Source: an uncultured Oscillospiraceae bacterium
Lineage (GTDB): Bacteria > Bacillota > Clostridia > Oscillospirales > Oscillospiraceae
Length of the DNA: 11,458 bases
Direction: 5' to 3'
NCBI GenBank assembly: GCA_934569195.1
Contig: CAKTKB010000039.1
Location: forward strand, 1-11,458
Numbering within the stretch: the stretch's first letter is position 1; every line of letters starts with the position of its first letter. Made by a program: the position numbers and the translations under genes. The notes below the pieces were generated by a model. It did no database searches. It had not been told where the DNA came from and saw nothing but the letters and a program-made list of their open reading frames with translations. Shown here piece after piece: positions 6,638 through 11,458 of the stretch.

Positions 6638-8035
6638 ATGAAACGGATACTTTGCATATGGCTTGGCATCGTGATACTGCTTTCCGGATGCGCCGCCTCG
6701 CAGACCGCACCGCAGTCGGCATCCTCGGCGAACCGGCTCCCGGAATTATCAACCTGGGCCTATTTTGAAGGTACGGCCTCCGATTCGGACGCCGCTTTTG
6801 ACGCAGATACCCCCATATCCGCCTATTCCGATGTGGAAGAGGCTGCCCCTGGAGAAACCAGCACCGCAAAAGCATCTGCCCCCGTCCCTACCGGCTCTGA
6901 TACAGACGCCTCGGCAGAACCTCTGCTGTATACGGTTTTCCCCTGTCAGAGTGAAACCGAATCCTACAGCGAGGATGGAACCCAAATCTACGTAGGGAAA
7001 ATCTATGACGCATATGCCTCCTTCCAAGATCCCGCTGTGAACCAGTGGCTCTCCCAGCAGCTCCAGGAAATCAATCAGCAAAGCCAGCGCTACCAGGATA
7101 CACAAGTCCAGGAGGCGGTGGAGCTTTATCAGCAGCTTACGGACGAAGGGTATACGGCGAGCTTCTATCCCTATTCCTTCTACGCAACGCCCAGCACGGA
7201 ACGAATGGATGCGGATGTCCTTTCTCTGCTCATGCTCAACAGCTGGTATCGAGGCGGCGCCCATCCCTCCTATACGCAGACTTCCTATAACTTTGATTTG
7301 CGCGCCCAGCGCAGGCTTGAAATGGACGACATTCTGCTTCCCGGCGCCAGAGAGAGACTCCTGCAGCTGGTGCTTGACACCATGGAAGCGAAAATCAACG
7401 CACTGAATAACACCGTAAGCGCCTATATGCTCTTCAGCGGCTATCAGGATATCATCACTGCCTCCATCACGGGAGATAATCCGACAGAGAACTGGTACTT
7501 TTCCGAGAAGGGGCTCGTTCTGTATTACACCCCCTATGAGACCTTTGAAATCGCCCCCTACGCCGCCGGAATCATCTCCGTGGAATTGCCGTATGAAAGT
7601 CTGGAGGATGTCTTACGGCCGGAATATCAGCCTCTCCGCCAAGATGCAGCGGATGGGGGAGAAGAAGCAGCAGGGACCCTGCTTGTCGCCGACTCCGATG
7701 AGGCGGAAGCGTCCGGAATGCTTCTGTCCTTTCAGTCTGCGGAGGACACGGACAACTGGAGCACCCGCCTGGAAACAGCCGGCATAATTTATCATCTGCA
7801 AATCTATTCCGTCAGCAGCTGGCTGGAGGACACTCCTATCCTTGGAAATATGGTATTCTCTGCCAATCGAATGACCGGGGAGGACTCTCTGCGAATAATC
7901 ACCGGAATTCCCAGCGGAGGGAGTTACTTTATCCGCTACAGCAATGCAGCAGGGGAGACTCTGTGCTGCTCGCTCTCCCAGGATGGCATGCGGGTTCTGC
8001 CTCCGCAATATTCAAATTTGCCCGAAGAAAATTAA
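6638..8035 (+). CDS. Lipoprotein with DUF3298 (RsiV C-terminal-like) domain
   Basis: 465 residues. The N-terminus is a lipoprotein signal: KR, a hydrophobic run, then the lipobox LSGC with Cys18 as lipidation site, so the protein should sit on the outer face of the membrane. Residues about 19-85 are a low-complexity Ala/Ser/Asp/Thr linker. From about 90 to 325 the sequence looks like the DUF4163/DUF3298 module known from RsiV and PdaC: WYRGGAHPSYTQ near 203, a hallmark of the domain, and YETFEIAPYAAGIISVELPY near 297-316. The last ~140 residues form an extra region I do not recognise. DUF3298 in RsiV binds lysozyme, but here there is no anti-sigma segment and no sigma gene beside it, so that role should not be assumed. 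ATG 6638 follows AGAGGGGGG. Confidence is high that it is a lipoprotein, good for the domain, low for function. Confidence 0.85.
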   Translation: MKRILCIWLGIVILLSGCAASQTAPQSASSANRLPELSTWAYFEGTASDSDAAFDADTPISAYSDVEEAAPGETSTAKASAPVPTGSDTDASAEPLLYTVFPCQSETESYSEDGTQIYVGKIYDAYASFQDPAVNQWLSQQLQEINQQSQRYQDTQVQEAVELYQQLTDEGYTASFYPYSFYATPSTERMDADVLSLLMLNSWYRGGAHPSYTQTSYNFDLRAQRRLEMDDILLPGARERLLQLVLDTMEAKINALNNTVSAYMLFSGYQDIITASITGDNPTENWYFSEKGLVLYYTPYETFEIAPYAAGIISVELPYESLEDVLRPEYQPLRQDAADGGEEAAGTLLVADSDEAEASGMLLSFQSAEDTDNWSTRLETAGIIYHLQIYSVSSWLEDTPILGNMVFSANRMTGEDSLRIITGIPSGGSYFIRYSNAAGETLCCSLSQDGMRVLPPQYSNLPEEN

Positions 8036-8064
8036 AAGGCGATAAATTTGTTGGAATTTATTCC

Positions 8065-8091
8065 AAAATCCAAGAAAAATCAGGATTTTTT
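8065..8091 (+). terminator. Possible weak terminator after the lipoprotein gene
   Basis: A 7-bp stem, AAAATCC (8065-8071) with GGATTTT (8083-8089), has an 11-base A-rich loop and runs into TT. It is AT-rich and the U-tract overlaps the stem, so it is a weak candidate. It precedes the next promoter by only about 15 bases. Confidence 0.3.
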
Positions 8092-8106
8092 CGTGCAGAA
8101 ATTCTC

Positions 8107-8135
8107 TTGAAGTCAGCCCTATGCCGTGCTATGAT
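8107..8135 (+). promoter_or_regulatory. Extended -10 promoter of the flavodoxin gene
   Basis: -35 TTGAAG (8107-8112), 17-base spacer, -10 TATGAT (8130-8135) preceded by TGC. Transcription from about 8142 would start only 15 bases before the chosen ATG. This also rules out the in-frame upstream ATG at 8121, which lies within the promoter. Confidence 0.72.
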
Positions 8136-8156
8136 GAGGGCAGAGGTGTGAAGTGT

Positions 8157-8666
8157 ATGAAGATTGCAATTTACTATGACAGCGTCACAGGAAATACGGA
8201 ACAGCTCGCCGAGGCGCTGCGGTTCCATCTGCGCGGCGAAAATGCGTTCCTGATTCAGGAGAATGTCGATGCTTTGGCAGACTGTGACGTCGTCTTTGCC
8301 GGATCCTGGACGGACAAAGGAGATTGCTCCGAGCCTGCCGCCCGTTTTTTGGAAAAGCTGGAGGGGAAGAATGTGTTCCTTTTCGGCACCTGCGGATACG
8401 GCTGTTCGCAAGACTACTTTGATACGGTTTTGCGCAGATTTTCCGGACATTTGCAGCCCGGCAACCGCCTGATTGGCAGCTTTTTATGCCAGGGACGAAT
8501 GCCCGTGACTGTTGTGCGCAGATACGAGGCAATGCTGGAGGCTAACCCGGACAGCTCCAGATGGGAGGCGTGTATTGCCAATTATAACCAGGCGCTGTCG
8601 CACCCGAATGCAGACGATTTGCGTATGCTGTGCGACGCTGCGGACCAAGCCCTTGCACTTATTTGA
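8157..8666 (+). CDS. Flavodoxin-family protein
   Basis: 169 residues, soluble. The N-terminus MKIAIYYDSVTGNTEQLA is a beta strand followed by the FMN phosphate-binding loop SVTGNT (9-14). Later strands and loops also fit: VVFAGSWTDKG near 43-53 and VFLFGTCGYG near 73-82, then IGSFLCQGRMP near 106-116. Flavodoxin-like proteins bind FMN and carry electrons or reduce small molecules in the cytoplasm. The redox partner is not shown by the neighbours, since this gene has its own promoter and no reductase lies next to it. ATG 8157 is chosen because AGAGGTG (8142-8148) precedes it, the flavodoxin fold starts at this Met, and the in-frame ATG at 8121 lies inside the promoter. The leader is very short. 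Confidence 0.88.
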   Translation: MKIAIYYDSVTGNTEQLAEALRFHLRGENAFLIQENVDALADCDVVFAGSWTDKGDCSEPAARFLEKLEGKNVFLFGTCGYGCSQDYFDTVLRRFSGHLQPGNRLIGSFLCQGRMPVTVVRRYEAMLEANPDSSRWEACIANYNQALSHPNADDLRMLCDAADQALALI

Positions 8667-8804
8667 CGGAGGGTTTGCACACTCGTTCAAAAAACTACCA
8701 TGCTGCTGAGTTGTCCGGACTTTACGAAATAAAGGCCCGCGCTGAAATTAATCCGGAAATTTCTGCAAAATATATAAACATTCAAAAGGAAGGAGGTTGC
8801 AGAG

Positions 8805-8951
8805 ATGCCTAGCGACCAAGAAAGCATTGACATCCGGAAGGCTATGGCTTATGATCTGCTCGTTATCCTCAGGGAAAACGGAGAAAAGACCTACACTGCC
8901 GAGGAAATCGAGAAGATTATACGAACGTATATCTCCGAACTATCCAAGTAA
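8805..8951 (+). CDS. Small uncharacterised protein, 48 residues
   Basis: A 48-codon frame starts at ATG 8805 with an ideal ribosome site AGGAGGT (8791-8797) seven bases upstream and ends at TAA 8949-8951. The product begins MPSDQESIDIRKAMAYDLL and ends TYISELSK. It is highly charged and soluble, with no signal peptide or membrane helix. Residues 8-24 and 31-46 could each form an amphipathic helix, separated by an ENGEKTYT turn, suggesting a helical hairpin that may dimerise or bind a partner. I do not recognise the family. It lies 138 bases after the flavodoxin gene; a promoter is not clear (TTAATC 8748-8753 with TATATA 8771-8776 at 17 bases is weak). A GC-rich hairpin follows it. The ribosome site and codon use make it a likely real gene. 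Confidence 0.62.
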   Translation: MPSDQESIDIRKAMAYDLLVILRENGEKTYTAEEIEKIIRTYISELSK

Positions 8952-8978
8952 ACCAACGGATCAGGCAAACCGGTCCAC

Positions 8979-9006
8979 ACCCCCCTCTGCCATAGGGCAG
9001 GGGGGT
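8979..9006 (+). terminator. GC-rich hairpin after the small gene, possible terminator
   Basis: A C-rich arm (8982-8991) pairs with a G-rich arm (8996-9005), with one wobble and a tight AT-rich loop. It is followed by TATATAATATCT, not a true U-tract, so termination is plausible but not certain. It lies about 30 bases after the stop of the 48-codon gene. Confidence 0.45.
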
Positions 9007-9032
9007 ATATAATATCTCCAAGGTTATAAAAA

Positions 9033-9408
9033 ATGGCACGCAATACAAAAAATCAAAGGATTATGATTAACACTACAGAATACTCAGATTCTTAAAGATG
9101 GAAACGAAACTTTAGATTTGAGCATATTACAGGATGTAAGCAAGATAATAGGAATAGCGAAAAGCACGTATAGCGGCTATAAACTAGGGAGCACGAGCCG
9201 ACCGCGGAAACAATTTGTAAACTAGCAGAGTTTTGTAAACTAGCAAAGTCGTTCCGTATGACAACGGACTTCATCGGCAAAAGCTACATGGCGGAAGGAC
9301 TGAATGAAGAAGCCCTAGTAGACTTCATGGACAAAAAGCCGGATGAAGATAGATTTTGAAATGGACAAACTACGAAACACAAAGGCCCGCATAGAGAACG
9401 AAGAATAA
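9033..9408 (+). pseudogene. Broken XRE-type helix-turn-helix regulator (phage repressor-like)
   Basis: No single frame is open, but three frames join into one protein of about 125 residues. Frame A starts at ATG 9033 (or 9063) and reads to about 9086. Frame B gives LQDVSKIIGIAKSTYSGYKLGST (about 9133-9195), a helix-turn-helix with the recognition-helix pattern of XRE/Cro-CI proteins. Loss of one G near 9195 shifts to frame C: EPTAETICKLAEF then TTDFIGKSYMAEGLNEEAL, the typical continuation of such a domain. A run of four T (9354-9357), one too many, makes the TGA at 9357-9359; removing one T continues to a natural end ARIENEE at 9408. Such regulators repress prophage, transposon or toxin-antitoxin promoters. 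Three lesions in 380 bases argue for decay rather than one sequencing error. The N-terminal junction is the least certain. Confidence 0.7.
9214..9249 (+). repeat. 18-base in-frame tandem duplication in the regulator pseudogene
   Basis: Units 9214-9231 and 9232-9249 match at 17 of 18 bases (G 9228 against A 9246). In the coding frame this repeats CKLAEF/CKLAKS, adding six residues inside the last helix of the helix-turn-helix domain. With one copy removed, the spacing between the ETICKLA helix and TTDFIG approaches that usual for XRE domains. Confidence 0.8.
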
Positions 9409-9413
9409 CAAAA

Positions 9414-9502
9414 CCCCCAGCCGTAAATGAAATGATATGTACCCCTAATACTGGACACCCGGTATTGGGGTACACATCAATCATGGCTGGGGGGGATATT
9501 TT
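9414..9502. repeat. Long imperfect inverted repeat forming an ~80-base hairpin
   Basis: The outer stem CCCCCAGCC (9414-9422) pairs with GGCTGGGGG (9485-9493). Inside, ATGA (9427-9430) pairs with TCAT (9481-9484). A long inner stem pairs 9433-9454 with 9459-9479, with one mismatch (9437/9475), one bulged T (9446), a wobble (9452/9461) and an ACAC loop. After the outer stem comes GGATATTTT on the plus strand and TTTTGTT on the minus strand, so it could terminate transcription from both sides. It is much longer than usual intrinsic terminators; a mobile-element end, a MITE-like relic or a structured RNA are alternatives. Confidence 0.75.
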
Positions 9503-9628
9503 ATGCGAGAGACGTTAAACCTCAAACAGGGGAGAAACGTTTGGAATGTTCGCCTCCCTGAAATTGGCCAAATTCAAGGCTGCATCGAACGCAACAAAAT
9601 AAAAATTTTGTTGCGTTTAGAGTGGTAA
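9503..9628 (+). CDS. 41-codon frame of doubtful reality
   Basis: ATG 9503 to TAA 9626-9628 is open for 41 codons (MRETLNLKQGRNVWNV start, ending LLRLEW). The only ribosome-site candidate is the G-run 9489-9495, which is also the 3' arm of the long hairpin and would be hidden when that folds. Its 3' part is built from the 13-bp inverted repeat. I recognise no family; it may be chance or a gene remnant. Confidence 0.18.
   Translation: MRETLNLKQGRNVWNVRLPEIGQIQGCIERNKIKILLRLEW
9588..9617. repeat. Perfect 13-bp inverted repeat, possible operator
   Basis: AACGCAACAAAAT (9588-9600) and ATTTTGTTGCGTT (9605-9617) are exact reverse complements separated by AAAA. The right arm covers the -35 of the promoter at 9611-9639, the position of a repressor operator. 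No U-tract follows on either strand, so a terminator is less likely, though it lies 39 bases beyond the GNAT stop. Confidence 0.75.
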
Positions 9629-9639
9629 TGTGATATAAT
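9611..9639 (+). promoter_or_regulatory. Extended -10 promoter pointing antisense into the GNAT gene
   Basis: -35 TTGCGT (9611-9616), 17-base spacer, perfect -10 TATAAT (9634-9639) preceded by TGA (9631-9633). Transcription from about 9646 would run antisense through the whole GNAT gene toward the recombinase gene at 10238. No plus-strand gene starts close by. Confidence 0.65.
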
Positions 9640-9656
9640 ATTGCCAGATGCAAGGT

Positions 9657-10211
9657 CTACGTCTCGGTGTCGCCGTGGATTTCCGGGATCGCTCTACGGC
9701 GGGAGCCGGATTCGGCGGCATGGGATGTCCCGCTGCACCATGCACGGCAGCACGCATAATAAGCAAGTCGCTCATCTTGACGGATCAGCCGAAACCCAAC
9801 TTTCTCCAGGACGTGCCGGCTGCGTGTATTGGTTCGCAAAGCATCCGCCAGGACGGTCTCAACCTTCAGCGTCTCAAACGCATATTGCAGTGCCAATCGT
9901 TCCGCTTCGGTTCCGTAGCCACGATTTTTGAAGGAATCATTCTTCATATGGATACCAAACGTGCAGCGATTGGCCTGCGGCTCAAACCGCTTGAATTCTA
10001 TGTCTCCAATAACGGTGCCGTCCAGCAAAATCGCAAGAAGGTGCTTTCCCTTAGCCAGACGCCGATGATAACGAGCATCCGCATCCTCAGGAGAGAATGT
10101 GTAAGGCGCCTGCGCATTTGGGTCCTCATAGACAGCCGGATCCGGCTGGAAGCCCTCCCAGAAGGCCCTGGACAGGGATTCCGTCATGGGGCAAAGTTCT
10201 AGTTTTCCCAT
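9657..10211 (-). CDS. GNAT family N-acetyltransferase (RimJ/RimL-like)
   Basis: 184 residues. The GNAT core is clear: LLDGTVIGDIEF (62-73), then FGIHMKNDSFKNRGYGTEAERLAL with the acetyl-CoA pyrophosphate loop NRGYGT at 96-101, then the family hallmark NTRSRHVLEKVGF (128-140). Such enzymes move acetyl from acetyl-CoA to an amine of a protein N-terminus, antibiotic or small molecule; the substrate cannot be told. The domain should end near residue 156. The last ~28 residues (AWCSGTSHAAESGSRRR and on) are low in hydrophobics and rich in Arg, Ser and Gly, unlike the core. They may come from read-through into foreign DNA at the edge of the accessory patch. On the minus strand AGAGG precedes the start at good distance. 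A plus-strand frame of equal length over it is an antisense shadow. Confidence 0.85.
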   Translation of the reverse strand: MGKLELCPMTESLSRAFWEGFQPDPAVYEDPNAQAPYTFSPEDADARYHRRLAKGKHLLAILLDGTVIGDIEFKRFEPQANRCTFGIHMKNDSFKNRGYGTEAERLALQYAFETLKVETVLADALRTNTRSRHVLEKVGFRLIRQDERLAYYACCRAWCSGTSHAAESGSRRRAIPEIHGDTET

Positions 10212-10237
10212 TTATTAACCTCTGAAGGAGTAGTTTT

Positions 10238-11251
10238 ATGCAGAAATACAGCGATTGTCCGCAAATTCTGCGGGATTTTCTCACATATCATGAAACGATT
10301 AAGGGACAGTCTCCGCGTACGATCTCCGAATACTATCTCGATCTGCGTATGTTTCTTCGGTTTATAAAGCTTATGCGGTCGGATATGCCGGTCCATACAC
10401 GTCTGGATGAAATCGAAATTCAGGACGTTGACCTGGCGTTTATACGAGACATTACTGCATCAGACGTGTTTGACTTTTTGGCCTATCTGGCAAACGACCG
10501 CACCCCAAATCCGGATGCGCTCTCCCCTACGCACGGCATCTCCCCTGCTTCGCGTGCCAGAAAATTATCCTCCATTAAATCTTTTTATAAGTATTTAACG
10601 GTGCGCACGAAACAGCTTACTCTCAACCCTGTGGCAGACCTGGAATATCCCAAGCTCCGCAAAAGCCTCCCAAAATATCTGACCATGGAGCAGTCCGCAG
10701 CCCTGCTGCAGGCCGTATCCGGGCCGAACGCCCTGCGGGATTACGCAATTCTTATGCTTTTCCTCAACTGCGGTATCCGGCGCAGCGAGCTGGTAGGGCT
10801 AAATATCACGGATGTCTATGAGGACCGCATCCGTGTCGTCGGCAAGGGGAATAAGGAACGGATCGTCTATTTTGGCTCTCCCTGCCGCCGTGCGCTGGAC
10901 GCCTATCTGGTTGAGCGGCAAAAACGTGTCCTGACAGATAACCGCGCGCTCTTCGGTTCCCGGGATGGAAACCGGATCAGCACCACGGCCGTTCACCGTC
11001 TGGTGAAAAAGGCCCTGGCCCAAGCCGGTCTGGATGCTTCCCAGTTTTCTGCGCACAAGCTCCGGCATACGACCGCAACCATGATGCTTTCCGGCGGCGT
11101 GGACGTCAGGACCGTCCAGGAGGTATTGGGACACGAAAATCTGAACACGACCCAGATTTACACACACATCGAAAGCACCGAGCTGAAAATTGCAGCCGAG
11201 GCAAATCCCCTGTCAAAACTGGATTTTACCGACGATCCGAAAGAGAACTGA
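10238..11251 (+). CDS. Tyrosine recombinase of the XerC/XerD type
   Basis: 337 residues. These enzymes cut and rejoin DNA through a tyrosine; Xer proteins resolve chromosome dimers at dif. Seen: an N-terminal SAM-like core-binding domain (about 5-125, with SPRTISEYYLDLRMFL and ARKLSSIKSFYKYL), then the catalytic domain with Arg181 (CGIRRSEL), the Lys loop GKGNKER (202-208), HKLRH with His273 and Arg276, LGHENLNTTQIYTH with His299 and nucleophile Tyr308. All catalytic residues are present. It looks like a core clostridial Xer-like protein rather than a phage integrase, and it sits next to radA; which Xer role it plays is open. ATG 10238 has GAAGGAG (10224-10230) at good spacing. Its start is 26 bases from the divergent GNAT start, and I find no convincing promoter just upstream, so transcription may begin inside or beyond the GNAT gene. 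Confidence 0.92.
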   Translation: MQKYSDCPQILRDFLTYHETIKGQSPRTISEYYLDLRMFLRFIKLMRSDMPVHTRLDEIEIQDVDLAFIRDITASDVFDFLAYLANDRTPNPDALSPTHGISPASRARKLSSIKSFYKYLTVRTKQLTLNPVADLEYPKLRKSLPKYLTMEQSAALLQAVSGPNALRDYAILMLFLNCGIRRSELVGLNITDVYEDRIRVVGKGNKERIVYFGSPCRRALDAYLVERQKRVLTDNRALFGSRDGNRISTTAVHRLVKKALAQAGLDASQFSAHKLRHTTATMMLSGGVDVRTVQEVLGHENLNTTQIYTHIESTELKIAAEANPLSKLDFTDDPKEN

Positions 11252-11264
11252 CTCCCCTACCCGC

Positions 11265-11458
11265 TCATTCCCGCGGCGCGAGGGCCGTCTCGATAGCCTC
11301 CCGAAGGTTTTTGACTCGATATACGGTCAATCCTTCGGGAATTTCACATTTTTCCGTCCCTATACGGGGAATGATACATTTTTTGAACCCCAATCTGGCA
11401 ATTTCCGACAGCCTCTGCCCCATGTGGGAAATACTCCGGATCTCCCCCGTCAGCCCAA
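11265..11458 (-). CDS. radA: RadA (Sms) DNA repair protein, C-terminal end (partial)
   Basis: A minus-strand frame enters from the right edge and stops at TGA (11265-11267). The visible ~63 residues read GLTGEIRSISHMGQRLSEIA, then RLGFKKCIIPR and GLTVYRVKNLREAIETAL. This is the end of the Lon-like C-terminal domain of RadA, where GE(I/V)R...QR..EA..LGF...I.P is the usual pattern. RadA is a hexameric RecA-related ATPase that drives branch migration in recombination; the zinc finger and ATPase parts lie outside the window. It converges on the recombinase gene with 13 bases between stop codons and no terminator there. Confidence 0.88.
   Translation of the reverse strand, partial: GLTGEIRSISHMGQRLSEIARLGFKKCIIPRIGTEKCEIPEGLTVYRVKNLREAIETALAPRE

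Larger units (their letters stand above)
8952..9656. other. AT-rich accessory patch without an intact recognised gene
   Basis: About 700 bases between the small gene and the GNAT gene are visibly richer in A/T than both flanks. The patch holds, in order, a GC-rich hairpin, a frameshifted XRE-type regulator gene, a long hairpin, a 41-codon frame, a perfect 13-bp inverted repeat and a promoter. No flanking direct repeats were found by eye. I infer a decayed insertion, but its boundaries are not defined. Confidence 0.5.

Noticed and set aside
8748..8776. TTAATC-17-TATATA as the promoter of the 48-codon gene
   Set aside because: The -35 matches the consensus at only half its positions; too weak to call, though mentioned with the gene.
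9008..9013. TATAAT after the GC-rich hairpin as a promoter for the regulator relic
   Set aside because: No acceptable -35 at 16-18 bases upstream; the site lies at the foot of the hairpin.
9214..9249. Possible start of a CRISPR or other array
   Set aside because: Only two adjoining copies without spacers, and in frame with the pseudogene; a simple tandem duplication explains it.
9690..9760. tRNA-like stretch under the GNAT tail (AWCSG-type reading, nested inverted repeat)
   Set aside because: I could not lay out acceptor, D, anticodon and T arms with the conserved bases on either strand.
9648..10202. Plus-strand open frames over the GNAT gene, just downstream of the orphan promoter
   Set aside because: Their position after a promoter was tempting, but there is no ribosome site and the composition is that of a shadow, while the minus strand has clear GNAT motifs.
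10238..11251. Tyrosine recombinase as the integrase of the decayed patch
   Set aside because: It looks like a core Xer-type protein of Clostridia, has codon use like its neighbours, and no attachment-site repeats were seen.

Overview
The window reads as chromosomal DNA of a Gram-positive anaerobe of the Clostridia, most likely the Oscillospiraceae/Ruminococcaceae side. This rests on strong AGGAGG-type ribosome binding sites, TTGACA/TATAAT promoters with 17-base spacers, an Mrp ATPase with a cysteine-rich N-terminus, and PurA and Xer recombinase sequences that resemble clostridial versions. The assignment comes from recognising sequence features, not from a database search. Most of the window is moderately GC-rich housekeeping DNA. 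The stretch from about 8952 to 9656 is visibly more AT-rich and decayed.

Left block (1-2934): the 3' end of an ABC-F ATPase gene; an Mrp/NBP35 iron-sulfur carrier ATPase behind a perfect-consensus promoter; and purA with its own extended -10 promoter and a clear intrinsic terminator. Second block (2993-5446): a two-gene operon, closed by a strong terminator, that encodes an MBOAT membrane O-acyltransferase and a membrane-anchored SGNH hydrolase-like protein. Together they look like a cell-envelope polysaccharide O-acetylation pair. Third block (5473-8666): pfkA on the minus strand, diverging from a DUF3298-type lipoprotein gene, followed by a flavodoxin-family gene with its own promoter.

Accessory patch (8667-9656): a 48-codon gene with an ideal ribosome binding site, a GC-rich hairpin, and a broken XRE-type helix-turn-helix regulator gene. 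The regulator can be rebuilt across three frameshifts and carries an in-frame 18-base tandem duplication. After it come an almost continuous 80-base hairpin, then a perfect 13-bp inverted repeat whose right arm overlaps the -35 of a good plus-strand promoter. That promoter points antisense into the next gene. The patch looks like the remains of a small mobile or prophage-like insertion between core genes.

Right block (9657-11458): a minus-strand GNAT acetyltransferase with an odd C-terminal tail, a divergent plus-strand XerC/XerD-type tyrosine recombinase starting only 26 bp away, and the convergent 3' end of radA, which runs off the right edge. I see no rRNA, tRNA, CRISPR array or intact insertion sequence. 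The parts I could not assign to known biology are the small gene at 8805 and the structured region 9414-9640.
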